A stretch of DNA of 64,000 bases from Limnoperna fortunei (Eukaryota; Mollusca; Bivalvia; Mytilida; Modiolidae). How positions within the stretch are numbered: the stretch's first letter is position 1; every line of letters begins with the position of its first letter. Under the pieces are notes generated by a model that was not told where the DNA came from, did not search any database, and worked only from the letters and a program-made list of their open reading frames with translations. Positions 1 to 12,600 of the stretch are shown in pieces. The stretch is taken from the NCBI GenBank assembly GCA_944474755.1, contig OX104117.1, positions 82,126,926 through 82,190,925 on the forward strand. The letters run 5' to 3'. The translations under genes and the position numbers were made by a program.

Positions 1-66
1 TTTCTTTTTTATTAACTTCTAGGATAGCACCCTGTTCCAACAAGACAATTATCTCGTTTTCTGAAG
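1..66 (-). pseudogene. Possible reverse-transcriptase fragment at window edge
   Basis: Read on the minus strand, this stretch encodes SENEIIVLLEQGAILEVNKKE-like residues without a stop. It resembles the 'LLxxGAIxEV' segment just before the catalytic core of reverse transcriptases in DIRS-like and Gypsy-like retroelements. It continues off the left edge, so its length and intactness are unknown. The call rests on one short motif only. Confidence 0.35.
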
Positions 67-395
67 ATATACATTCCCTGTAAACAAAGAATGATGTCTG
101 CAAAATAATACAGGAGAGTTTTTGTATTTGTCTTTTTATACACTTTTGATACAGTTTTTCATTGCAATTACTGCGTTTGTACGCGAAGCTTATCCGCCAT
201 GAGAGATATATCTCACAATGTCGACCAATGGTATGGCAGAGGTGATTGTAGTTGACGTAGTTCATCCTTTTCGAGGAGATTGATGAAAAGTAACTGGAAT
301 TTAACTCGAATACGACGGTGCCATCCGTGGAGGACCTGGACTTAACTTCGGTGTTTTTAGTAGAGTTGATGTTACTCAATTGTCTGTGTTTGTGT

Positions 396-805
396 TGTGT
401 GTCTATTTGTTTTGTTGATGTCCACTCTCTTGTTTAACCATGGTTTTGTTTGTCTTTGTTGATGTCCACTCTTTTGTTTAACCATGGTTTTGTTTGTCTT
501 TGTTGATGTCCACTCTTTTGTTTAACCAGGTTTTGTTTGTCTTTGTTGATGTCCACTCTTTTGTTTAACCATGGTTTTGTTTGTCTTTGTTGATGTCCAC
601 TCTTTTGTTTTACCATGGTTTTGTTTGTCTTTGTTGATGTCCACTCTTTTGTTTAACCATGGTTTTGTTTGTCTTTGTTGATGTCCACTCTTTTGTTTAA
701 CCATGGTTTTGTTTGTCTTTGTTGATGTCCACTCTTTTGTTTTACCATGGTTTTGTTTGTCTTAGTTGATGTCCACTCTTTTGTTTAACCGTGGTTTTGT
801 TTGCC
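396..805. repeat. 44-bp minisatellite, about 9 copies
   Basis: The unit contains TTTAACCATGGTTTTGTTTG and TTGTTGATGTCCACTC and recurs about every 44 bases, with a few shortened units and single-base variants. Open frames on the minus strand here are only the repeat read through. A single similar monomer lies far away near 52497-52532. Confidence 0.93.
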
Positions 806-1039
806 CCTGGCTTATCATTTTATGAGCACTCGTACATATCTTGAATTCGTTTTCTTGATAAACTGTGCCCCTCCGATTGTAATTCAAGCATATAAAATGT
901 CATCAATGATAGCATATTTGTAACCTACAAAATCACATACGAGTTGAGTAAACGAGTTTATTTTGTTTAAGCCAAGTGAGCGAGAACTAGACTGTAACAG
1001 GCATAATCTACAAAAGTTAGATGTTGGGTTGATAATAGT

Positions 1040-2870
1040 AGCCCACTATAGAAGTAGAAGAAAACCCATAGGTTGTAATTGGAACAGAGACCTGGTTGCG
1101 TCAAGACATTAGTAGTTCAGAAATCTTTCCAGATGGCTTTACAGTTTACAGAAAAGATAGATTAAGGTTTAGAGAAAATAAGAAAATCAAACAACTGAGT
1201 ATAAGATAAAAGAGAATGTTCGATAAGGCAAGAAAGACCAAACGTAAAGACGATATAAACATGTACCAACAACTGCAAAAAACAACACAGAAAGAATGTA
1301 GAATCGCCTATAAGGAGTACATCTACAACATGACTGAAAACCCTAAAAGATTCTGGCGCTTTATCAAGAGCAAGAAATGTGAATGCGTTGGCGTATCCCC
1401 ATTAAGAGACTAAGCTGGAATGTCTTATTTTGACGGCGAGAAAAAGGCAAACATTTTTAACCAGCAATTTTCTTCAGTTTTCAACTGTAATGAAGATCCA
1501 GCAACCATTCCAGTTAAAGGAAAAGGCAACATCCACTCATTAGCGACATCCATATAACCAGAAACGGCTTATTAAAACTGCCTTCCAACTTAAACATTTA
1601 TAAGGTAGATGTCCCAGACGAAAAACCGTCAAGATTTCTGAAAGAGCTAACACCAATCCTGGTCGACATGTTCACCTTGTTCTTCCAAGCACCAATAAAT
1701 CAAGGAACTATACCACCAGACCGGAAAGAAGCTTGTGTACATGTAGTTCCAATTTGTAAGAAAGGAGATAAGCCACGAGCCTCTAACTACCGCCCAGTGT
1801 CTCTGACTGTCACTTGAAAGATCTTGGAGCACATTATTTGTAGCAGCATATCGAAACATCGAGAAGCTAACAAATACTCCATGATGCTTAGCACGGCTGA
1901 ATCATTCGTGTGAATCTCAGTTGATCCTTACAGTAAGCCCTGGCAAAGGGTATCGATCTCGGCGAACAGATTGACCTTATTCTGCTTGATTTCTCGAAAG
2001 CATTTGATAAGGCCCCTCACGAGCGGTTACTTTACAAGACAAAATACTACGCCATCAAAGGGTCAACACTACAACGGACCGTGGACATCCTCAGTTCCAG
2101 AAACCAGAGTCATGGTAGATGGGAAGGTCATCACACACTGTACCGGTCCAGTCAGGAGTCCCTCAGAGCAGTGTTTTAGGATCCCTCATGTTCCTATTAT
2201 TTCAGAAGGGACGCTGACTGGCAGGTGGAGTTCTTACGTGTTACCAACAAGCGTAAGCCAATTCAAATAAGCTACAGCATCCATGGACATCAGCTCCAAC
2301 AGGTAGATTCAGCCAAGTACTTTGGTGTAACCATACACAAGACTATCAAATGGCATACCCATATAGAAACCATAACTAAGAAAGCCAACTCAACATTGGC
2401 CTTTATCCAGAGGAACCTACACCACTGTCCTGAACACATCAAGGCTGTATGCTACACAACGCTGGTAAGACCACTGCTTGAGTATGCATGCACTGTATGG
2501 GATCCACTTACCAACAGTGAACACTAACATCCAGAGATTAGAAAGTGTGCAGAGACAATTAGCTAGGTTTGTTTTTTAAGACTACCGTCAAACCAGTATC
2601 GTAACATCTATGCTTAACACCTTGAACTGGCCAACACTAGTTGAGAGAAGGACTTTGTATCCATACCACCGATAGAACATTCAACGTCATCTGCAGCCTG
2701 AGGTCACACAGCCAGACTTCTTGTCCCACATGCGAGAACACAAACAAGCCAACATTCCTTCTTTCAAAGCAGTATCCAGATCTGGACAGTCTTCTGCAGT
2801 CACTGGTGGACAGTACCTCCCTATACGTCTGCAAACCAGGAGTGCTGAACTTCAGTACTCCATAAGCAAT
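1040..2870 (+). mobile_element. Decayed non-LTR retrotransposon (Jockey/CR1-like LINE)
   Basis: Pieces of a LINE ORF2 lie in order on the plus strand but in shifting frames. First comes an endonuclease-like IGTETWLRQDI segment near 1078. A linker with NPKRFWRFIKSKK follows near 1340. Reverse-transcriptase pieces come next: NYRPVSLT near 1785 and LILLDFSKAFDKAPHERLL near 1975. The C-terminal part (YFGVTIHKTIKWHTHI, then RPLLEYACTVWDP) spans about 2315-2510. The region expected to hold the YxDD catalytic motif is missing between about 2190 and 2225, and stops and frameshifts break the frame (for example near 1410, 1815 and 2180). The element is dead. Clade assignment within the Jockey/CR1/L2 group is an inference from motif spacing. 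Confidence 0.85.
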
Positions 2871-3107
2871 ACTTACTCATGTTTTTAACTGCACCTGAGC
2901 ACCTGTATATAACCTGCACCGTTGTTGTCACATCCTGCATGGGCAAGTGTGATAATACTCGAAAGAGGACTGCACTTTATTGGAATTAGAAGAAGCAAAC
3001 TAAGACCTGGCTTGTTAAGAAGCAGCAGACATCAATTTAAATATCGGGAAAAAATTCCAAGATCTCCACACTCCAGCATGGCTATGCAATATGACCAGAA
3101 GGATTTA

Positions 3108-3806
3108 TTGTTTGTTTGTTTGTTTGAATGGTGTTTTAATGTCACTTTCAGCAATTTTTCAGCTATATTGTGGCGTCCAGTTATTATTGGGGGAGGAAGC
3201 CTGAGTACCCAGAGAAAACTCCAGACCTGCGGTAGGAAAACTGGCAATCCTTGTCAATTAAGATTGGAGTCGAGTACTCCCTGCCTGCAGTATCAAATTC
3301 AAACATTTACAACAATTTTTCATGGAATGTATTTAATATAATGTTTGTTTGTTTGATGGTGTTTAACGCCACTTTCAGCAATTTTTCAGCTATGTCATGG
3401 CGTCCAGTTTTTATTGGGGGAGGAAGCCGGAGTACCCGGAGAAAACCCCCGACCTGCGGTAGGAAAACTGGCAATCCTTGTCAATTAAGATTGGAGTCGA
3501 GTACTCCCTGCCTGCAGTATCAAATTCAAACATTTACAACAATTTTTCATGGAATGTATTTAATATAATGTTTGTTTGTTTGTTTGTTTAATGGTGTTTA
3601 ACGCCACTTTCAGCAATTTTTCAGCTATGTCATGGCATCCAGTTTTTATTGGGGGAGGAAGCCGGAGTACCCGGAGAAAACCCCCGACCTGCGGTAGGAA
3701 AACTGGCAATCCTTGTCAATTAAGATTGGAGTCGAGTACTCCCTGCCTGCAGTATCAAATTCAAACATTTACAACAATTTTTCATGGAATGTATTTAATA
3801 TAATGT
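3108..3806 (-). repeat. Three tandem copies of a SINE body (about 230 bp each)
   Basis: Three head-to-tail copies, at roughly 3108-3341, 3342-3566 and 3567-3806, each carry the shared SINE body (TTTTTATTGGGGGAGGAAGC, then GGTAGGAAAACTGGCAATCC) and then a non-SINE tail ending in ATGGAATGTATTTAATATAA. Copies 2 and 3 are almost identical; copy 1 is more diverged. The tRNA-like head is missing from all three. The repeated unit therefore includes flanking DNA, so this is a segmental tandem triplication and not three separate insertions. Confidence 0.85.
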
Positions 3807-6518
3807 AAAACAAACACATTTAAATATATTGCACTAAATATTCTTCTAGAATGCATGCATTGTGTTAGGAAGTAAAAAAATAGAAACTTTACACTGTGTA
3901 AGAAAACTATTACAATGCTAATATCTGAAATACCAATATCGAAAAATGTCTTGAAACAGGATGGCAAATAATGGGTGTGGAGTAAAATAGAACAAAAAAT
4001 ACATACGTACAAATTATGAAATCTTAGACTTCAATCTCTTGATCCCTTTTGAAATGATTTGCATGAACCCCTGGTTAATTTAACAACAAAAAGCAAAAAA
4101 AATCTAAACAGCACCGTGGTTTTTAAAAATGACTGAATACTGAAAAAAATTAAAGAATATTTAATACAATAGTATCTTGGCATGTACTTTGAAAATACCT
4201 TGCAAAACCTTAAAAGGCTTAACCAGATTATAGTTTTAACAGAGGTGGAAGCTTTCAACCATTACAGATAAAATATCACATGGTATTAATATCTATTAAC
4301 TTCTCCAAAAAAATGGCATATAATAACTATTTTAACAACAGGCACTAGGGGTCAGGAAAATTTTGTTCTATTAAATAAATTGTCAATAAGTGAGTATATA
4401 ATATATATTCACTCCCTTGGTAACCAGTGTGTACAACAAAATTTAAAGAGAAATTAATCATTTTCTAAGGGCAATATTCGGAATGTGACATGCAAGACTG
4501 GTTATCAAACGAGTGAATACATAAAAAAACTCACTAATAGACATTTTATTTTATAAAAAAATTTCACCTGACCACAAGTGACTGTGCTTTAACTAATCCT
4601 AATAATAATCACAAGATACTCTGAGCATTAAACCATTCTGTAAGGCATGTTAACCAGATATTCCTACTAAAACATAGAAACATATCCATGGTATTGAAAC
4701 ATGTGTCTATGAACAATTTTATTTGTGTATAGATTTGGCGATATTTAGGCTTGACAAACAAAAATTCCCCAGTTTGTTCATATAAAACTAGAAATTTTTC
4801 AATATTATGTATTTTTCATGTATTTTTTAATTTAGATTTTGAACTTAATTTGCAAGAATTGCTTTTAATTGATTGAATCGATGTTTGATTTAGGTCAGCT
4901 ATATTCAAGACGAGAATTGTTTTTGATTTATTTTTTCCAGATTGAAGTTTTTTGTAAACAAATAATTTTTTTTAAATGTCATAATTCACTTTTTATATTT
5001 GCAGGAACACCTGAGCATAAATCAAACAGTAAACTAGACTGTAAATAATTAACTGACTGACAGTCTTGTCACAAACAGGAAGAAACAAATTATTTTTCTA
5101 ACAATTGTGGTTTTATATGAACAATTGAATTTAATTTTCATCTGGGAACATGTATACAAGTACCACAATTTACATCTTCATGTGCTCTATATAAAAGATT
5201 TTGTTTCAATTTGAAGAACTTTCCAAGGTTTTTTTTTATCATTTTCATTTTCTCTTTAAAAGTGACAATTAGACAGTTTTATTTGTTTGAATGTTGTTAA
5301 TTTTTTGTTTCCGCTATATTATGGGATCGAGTTTTTATTGGGGCAGGAAGCTGGAGAACCTGGAGAAAACCCCTGACCTTCCATAGGAAACACAATGAGA
5401 CAGGAAAACTTTGAAAATTAAATGGATAAGATACATGCAATGTAGATCAACTTTCAATGTAAAAATTTCCCCTTTTCCAGGAATTTTGCTATTTTCCCAG
5501 ACTGGGAAAACAAAAAGGAAAAACAAAATTCCTGGTCTCTTCCCGTGTTTAAGGTTGTACCTGTATGGTCTTTTCCAGTTTTTAAGGTCATGTGGGAACA
5601 CTGTATATAACAGTCATTAATTGAACAAATTTTGCTACACAAACATCTCTGGTAGTTGTAACATACTTAAACATAATGAGTAAACCCTTTTAAGACAATT
5701 GCAATATGTTTTTTTTTAATGAAAGAAATTACCAAGGACTTTTGATTAACAAAATTATATTAAAATCTTTCCAGCGAGGACATGAAAGCAGAAACTGTAC
5801 ATCCACCTGGTTCCTGCTAATTTTACTGATACCATGGAACCAGATGCAATTCCTTAATAAAAATAAAATGCCTACAATTAATTTGAAGAGCTGACATGAA
5901 ATAAAAACATGACAGGTCCTCGGTTCAAAAATATTGCTGTTAATTCAATGTATTTTTTGTTGGACCTTGCAAAATTGAGTCCACATGGCTGATGAAACTC
6001 TGCATATAATGCATAGAAATATTTATAAATAAAAATTTGTATAATTTATAACTTTAAAAGAATATTGTAAAGAATTATGCTCAAATATATCATATTTGTT
6101 CAAATCATAGATATTTATACAACAAGGTCATATATGAATATTTTAAAATAATTAAATGTCAATAATAAATAACAAAACGAAACCTTGGAACAATTTTGTG
6201 TTACCATACATTGATTTTGTTTACAATATCCTGAATTCACTTTGGTTTCTTATTACAACAATGCTATTCATTTAATTTGTTCCATGTCTTCCATTCAATT
6301 AAATATCAATAACAAAATATTCATTTTAAGTAATAAATATGTACATGTATATGATGAAAGAAATGAGACATAATTTTTGCATTGTTAAGAAACATGACTT
6401 ATATTCAACTTTTAACGAAAACTGAGATGGAAGGTATGTTCTACTTGGTTGTAACATAAATCAACTGTATACAACATCAGTATATAACACAGACTTAAGC
6501 ATGGTGGATATTACAATG
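3807..6518. other. Downstream flank of CLCN7, no gene seen
   Basis: This is AT-rich sequence with no recognisable coding exon. It should contain the 3' UTR of the minus-strand CLCN7 gene, whose stop codon is at 6519-6521, but I could not place a polyadenylation site with confidence. A SINE fragment lies at about 5285-5410. Confidence 0.6.
5285..5410 (-). mobile_element. SINE body fragment
   Basis: Diverged copy of the same SINE body: a GTTTGAATGTTGTTAA start, then GAGTTTTTATTGGGGCAGGAAGC and AACCTGGAGAAAACCCCTGACC-like sequence. It lacks the tRNA-like head. Confidence 0.7.
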
Positions 6519-6617
6519 TTAGGATTGTGAAATGTATAACTCCTCCATGTGAACATTTCCTAAATGTGTTGAGATTCTGTATCTGGCTAAATCCTTTCTT
6601 GTTACCATTCCAATCAC
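6519..6617 (-). CDS. CLCN7: CLCN7 exon 23 (residues 768-799 and stop)
   Basis: [20 protein letters not shown] then [12 protein letters not shown] and a TAA stop at 6519-6521. [13 protein letters not shown] ends CBS2 as in other CLC-7 proteins. Acceptor GTTGCAG. Confidence 0.96.
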   Translation of the reverse strand: MIGMVTRKDLARYRISTHLGNVHMEELYISQS

Positions 6618-9600
6618 CTGCAACAAATGAGCCATTACATTAAAACATATTACGGTACATGATGACTCTTACTGACATTGTATGATTTTTGTCTATTTTT
6701 AGAACCATCTATTTTTAGAACAAAAAAATTGTTAACTACACATCCACAACAGTAATTTCCAAGTGTCAACAGCCATGAGTAAAGAACAAGTGTAAATCTG
6801 TTTGGTTTTTTATATGATGTTTAACATCACTTCCTGCAATTATGTATTTATATCATGGCGTCATCACCATATGTGGCACAACTGACCAATAGAAAAACAC
6901 GACATAAAAACAATTTGCTATGTATCCAGGCATGTGTCTTGTTACTATAACTATGGTTAAGATGTTTTTCAATAATCCAGCTCAAGTGTCAGTTTAAAGT
7001 AAACATTTGACTGGTGCTGCCCCTGGTAGAATGTATGTATATACAGGTGCAATGACTGTTAAGTGTTTTTTATCAGTTTTAATCACAGTGTTCATTACAG
7101 AAGTATACTTAATTTTATCCCACATATTCTCCATTTATTTCTAACAATCAGTCATTTAATTTTAAAATAAATAATTGAACGCCCACATTCAGCAGCTCTT
7201 TGGTTGACATAGTTTTTACCATGATTGGTCGATAGGTAGCCAACATATATTTGCTCGGTTTTAAAGAAAAGTAATAAATTCTTAACTAGATTTACCTACC
7301 TTGTTCTCATCATTCACAACAGGTAGATGGCGCAGTCCAAGAGCTCGAAATAATCTGAATATTCTAGGGAACGAAGAATTCTGTAAAAGACAAACAATTA
7401 TTTCTGTAAGAAACACCCTATGGATTAGGTTCTGTTTGTACAGGTGATGTGAAATCAACATTGATTGATTCCTTATAGGGCACCCTGGTAGTCTTTGTAT
7501 ATTTAACTCTGTTCACTATCCGTGGTTTTGATAACATTTAACAGTTGATAAAGCTTGATTGATTGGTTGGTGTTAAACGTCCAGCAAGCAATATTTCAGC
7601 TATATTCAGGATGTTGTCAACAAATTACCTTACAGAATTTGCACCAAGTCTGGTATATATTTTTCATTGTTACTATAAACAACATTTAGGTTTCAACAAA
7701 ATGAAGTTTAGAGAAAGTTCTGTTTTGATAGTTTTCACTGTATATGGAAAATTCCCACAAAATTGTTGGTCAAATTTGTCTTATTCAATCTGTAAATCAG
7801 TTGTTTTATTATTACTTAAAAAGGTGTAAAAATGTAACTCTATGATAAAACTGCAAATTAACATGATAATTAAAACTATTTTCATGCATCACATTGTTGA
7901 CTCCATTGTTTATACAGTAAGTAGCAATAAAAATGAAGTGCTTAAAACATTTAGGATTATTATTCTCTTTAAAAAACATATTTTTTCATTAAAATTATGT
8001 TTTCCAACAACCTTTTAGCTTCTATACATATATTAAAAAGTTCACATGATTGCTACCTGTAGTTTTTAAAAGTAGGTCTTTCAATATAAATGAGTCCTTT
8101 TTTTTACATTAATAATAATCATAAAAATTTGTCAAAATTCAAACTTACATGTGATAGTGTACTTACATGTGATACTGTGTACTTACATGTGATACAGTGT
8201 ACTTACATGTGATACAGTGAACTTACATGTGATACGGTGTACTTACATGTGATACAGTGTACTTACATGTGATACAGTGTACTTACATGTGATACAGTGT
8301 ACTTACATGTGATACAGTGTACTTACATGTGATACAGTGTACTTACATGTGATACAGTGTGCTTACATGTGATACAGTGAACTTACATGTGATACGGTGT
8401 ACTTACATGTGATACAGTGTACTTACATGTGATACAGTGTACTTAAATGTGATACAGTGTACTTACATGTGATACGGTGTACTTACATGTGATACGGTGT
8501 ACTTACATGTGATACAGTATACTTACATGTGATACAGTGTACTTACATGTGATACAGTGTACTTACATGTGATACAGTGTACTTACATGTGATACGGTGT
8601 ACTTACATGTGATACTGTGTACTTACATGTGGTACAGTGTACTTACATGTGATACAGTGTACTTACATGTGATACAGTGTACTTACATGTGATACAGTGT
8701 ACTTACATGTGATACAGTGTACTTACATGTGATACAGTATACAGTCGAACTTCAGTAGCTCGAACTCGGATGGCTCGAACACCCGGGATTTCTCGAACAC
8801 CTATCAAAGTACGGAGCTTTCCCCCTATATAATCAATGTTAAAATTACTTCGATTTCTCGAACACCGATTTCTCGAAAACTCGAACTAAATCAGAAGTCC
8901 CAATACTAAAAATCCATTGAAAAAACCATGAATAACTCGAACTAAAATTATTTACAGCTTGCATGACTAATTGGTCGTAAAAGGTGTAAAGATCAAAGCC
9001 ATATCTGTAAAATGCCAAGGTTGAGCTTTAATGATATAATCCCTAATAATTAACCTAATTTTATCAATTTGTATTGATGTACTCCTTTGTAGGCAAATTT
9101 GTTGAAGTAGTTTTTAATTAATTTAAATTTGCGCCAATAAATTGCTATCAAATCCGAATCGAGGCCATTGACATAATTACGTAATGCAATAATACTTATC
9201 AATCCTCGTGTATAAAATCAAACAAGAAATATAACAGTAAACTTTTATTTTAATAAAAATCAAAATACGTACTTAAAAATAAGATTTATATATGAAATGC
9301 AATGAAGAAACACAATTTTATTAATCCAATGTTACACAGGAAATTAACTGAAATATATAAACCGATATCGATTCCGGTTCGAACATGAATCATTTACGGA
9401 CATCACAAGCCCCGGTTTCTCGAACTCCCGATTTCTCGAACTATTTTTGTCGGCTCCTTCGAGTTCGAGCCATCGAAGTTCGACTGTACTTACATGTGAT
9501 ACGGTGTACTTACATGTGATACTGTGTACTTACATGTGATACTGTGTACTTACATGTGATACGGTGTACTTACATGTGATACAGTATACTTGCATGTGAT

Positions 9601-12600
9601 ACAGTGTACTTACATGTGATACAGTGTACTTACATGTGATACAGTGTACTTACATGTGATACTGTGTACTTACATGTGATACAGTGAACTTACATGTGAT
9701 ACAGTGAACTTACATGTGATACAGTGAACTTACATGTGATACGGTGTACTTACATGTGATACGGTGTACTTACATGTGATACGGTGTACTTACATGTGAT
9801 ACGGTGTACTTACATGTGATACAGTGTACTTACATGTGATACAGTGTACTTACATGTGATACAGTGTAGGCTCCAGGATTCATATAAGGCTGTAGATCTA
9901 TTGTAAAATCTCTTTCATGTGATGAAATGTTTATTTGCTGAAATGAATTTTTTTTCATTGCTTAAACATATTATAAACATATACTTTATGTATTTTTTTA
10001 CAATGTAAAATCATTAAAATATCATTGTGTTTTTTGTTAGATAAAGAAACATGTCTTCCCCTGTCCACACCATCCTTGTATAATAAGCAAGCCTGCAAAG
10101 TTCTTAGGAATTTTGATTTTAAATGGGGGCATCACACATTCTATGTTTAAGCAAAAATATTTCAAGTACAAAAAGTGCCATTTACCTGTACAATATGTAA
10201 TTCTCACTTAAAAGTAGAATAAATTTAAGTATTCATGAATTATCTTATCCACAAGGGTCAAATCCCAATTAAGATATCCGACCCATAATTGAATTTACTG
10301 TTTAGTTTTATTTTTCAACTACAAAATACAGCTTTATTAAATAATGTATTGCTAATTAATGATACAAATTAAATATATTGTTTTACTTTGAGTCAAAATT
10401 CACAGTTGTGGGCAAATAAGTTGGTTACTCAAATAGTATTTCGGATGTTTGCTAAACATTTCACGAGGTCTGCTCCATTGAAAAACAAAGGACATCTGGA
10501 ACACCAAATATGATCATGTAGTCAATTGTGGTCCAGATTCCTTAAATCCAAATTAAATGTCTTGTACTTACACAATAATACAATTTTCATAAACTAAATT
10601 TGTTTGTTATACTTTTACTTAATTTTATAGTCACTGTTTAAGTGTTAGGGTGATTTAATTTACAGAACTGTTGACTGGTTCCAAGCTGTTGACTAGGTTG
10701 GACAATTTTAATTGGCTAGAGATGGACTAAGGAGATTATCCTTTACCAGTAAGATAAAACCAGAGAATTCCATTATAGCAATCTCTTTTCAGGTTCAGAA
10801 AGTATAATTCAGAAAACTTACATGTAGTCCTTGCAGCTGAACAAAAAACAATTGAAGGTTTAACAAAACAGTTGAATAATGAGTCAACAGCTGATCTGTT
10901 AGACCTATATCCCAACAGCTGCCCAAAGCTGAATGGCAACAGATCAGCTATTGACTAATGACCCAGTCAATAACGGTATATAGTTTATTATAACTGATTT
11001 TCATGGTAAATGAAATAGCTATGAATTGACTGAATGTGTTAAAACAAGAATCATTTATTACAGGAGTCAGTTGAAGATGTATAGGTTTCACAACGAGTGA
11101 GTATTATATTTCAGCTATATTTAGAACAAATAAAACAAGAACAAGTTTAAAAACAATCAACTGGATAAAGGGATGGACTCACAGGTACACAGGACAAGTG
11201 TGGACACAGAAAAACGTCTCGCCTGTATTACGCATCAGTAACGAAAATAAAGCATTACGTAAATAGCATTTAATATCAGCAGCGGCCTGTATACAAAATA
11301 TTGTCATTATACCCTGCATAGTTACAGGGGAACGGCCGTAACCCAAAAATTTTAAGGTAGTTGCTGGACCGTGAAATTGAGGTCAAGGTCAGAAGGAACC
11401 TACCAGACAGTCATGTACTATTCATCAGCAACCTATATACCAAATATTGTCATCCTACCATGCATAGTTACAGAGGAACTATCGTAACCCAAAAACTTTT
11501 AATGTAGTTTCTGGACCGTGAAATTGAGATCAAGGTCAGGTGACACCTACCAGACAGTCATGTACTAGTCATCAGCAACCTATACACCAAATATTTTCAT
11601 CCTACCATGTGTAGTTACAGAGGAACTGTCGTAACCCAAAAACTTTAACGTAGTCGCTGGACCGTGAAATTGAGGTCAAGGTCAGGTGACACCTACCAGA
11701 CAGTCATGTACTAGTCATCAGCAACCTATACACCAAATATTGTCATCCTACCATGCGTAGTTACAGAGGAACTGTCGTAACCCAAAAACTTTAACGTAGT
11801 CGCTGGACCGTGAAATTGAGGTCAAGGTCAGGTGACACCTACCAGACAGTCATGTACTAGTCATCAGCAACCTATACACCAAATATTGTCATCCTACCGT
11901 ACGTAGTTACAGAGGAACTGTCGTAACCCCAAAACTTTAACGTAGTCACTGGACCGTGAAATTGAGGTCAAGGTCAGGTGACACCTACCAGACAGTCATG
12001 TACTAGTCATCAGCAACCTATACACCAAATATTGTCATCCTACCATCCATAGTTACAGAGGAACTGTCGTAACCCAAAAACTTTAACGTAGTCGCTGGAC
12101 CGTGAAATTGAGGTCAAGGTCAGGTGACAGGTGACTGACTAGCAAGTACTCATCATAAGCTACCTCTGGACCAAATTTGATGGACTTAGGGCTTGGGCTT
12201 ACAAAGATATGAAGCAAGATGTCAAATGTCTCGCAGGCGAGACAATAAAGGGATGGACTCACAGGTACACAGGATAAAGGGATGAACTCACTGGTACACA
12301 GGATAAAGGGATGGACTCACAGGTACACAGGATAAAGGGATGGACTCACAGGTACACTGGATAAAGGGATGGACTCACAGGTACACAGGATAAAGGGATG
12401 GACTCACAGGTACACTGGATAAAGGGATGGACTCACAGGTACACAGGATAAAGGGATGGACTCACAGGTACACAGGATAAAGGGATGGACTCACAGGTAC
12501 ACTGGATAAAGGGATTGACCCACAGGTACACTGGATAAAGGGATGGACTCACAGGTACACAGGATAAAGGGATGGACTCACAGGTACACAGGATAAAAGG

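Noticed and set aside
434..704. Minus-strand open frames with repeated KQKSGHQQRQTK peptides
   Set aside because: They are the 44-bp minisatellite read in two frames; no other coding signal.
2922..3803. Plus-strand frames sharing [22 protein letters not shown]
   Set aside because: Translation of the triplicated SINE body; the repeated peptide reflects the repeat and not a protein family.
8143..9868. CRISPR-like regular repeats
   Set aside because: Units are back to back with no spacers, in a eukaryotic intron; it is a minisatellite. The same holds for the other arrays.
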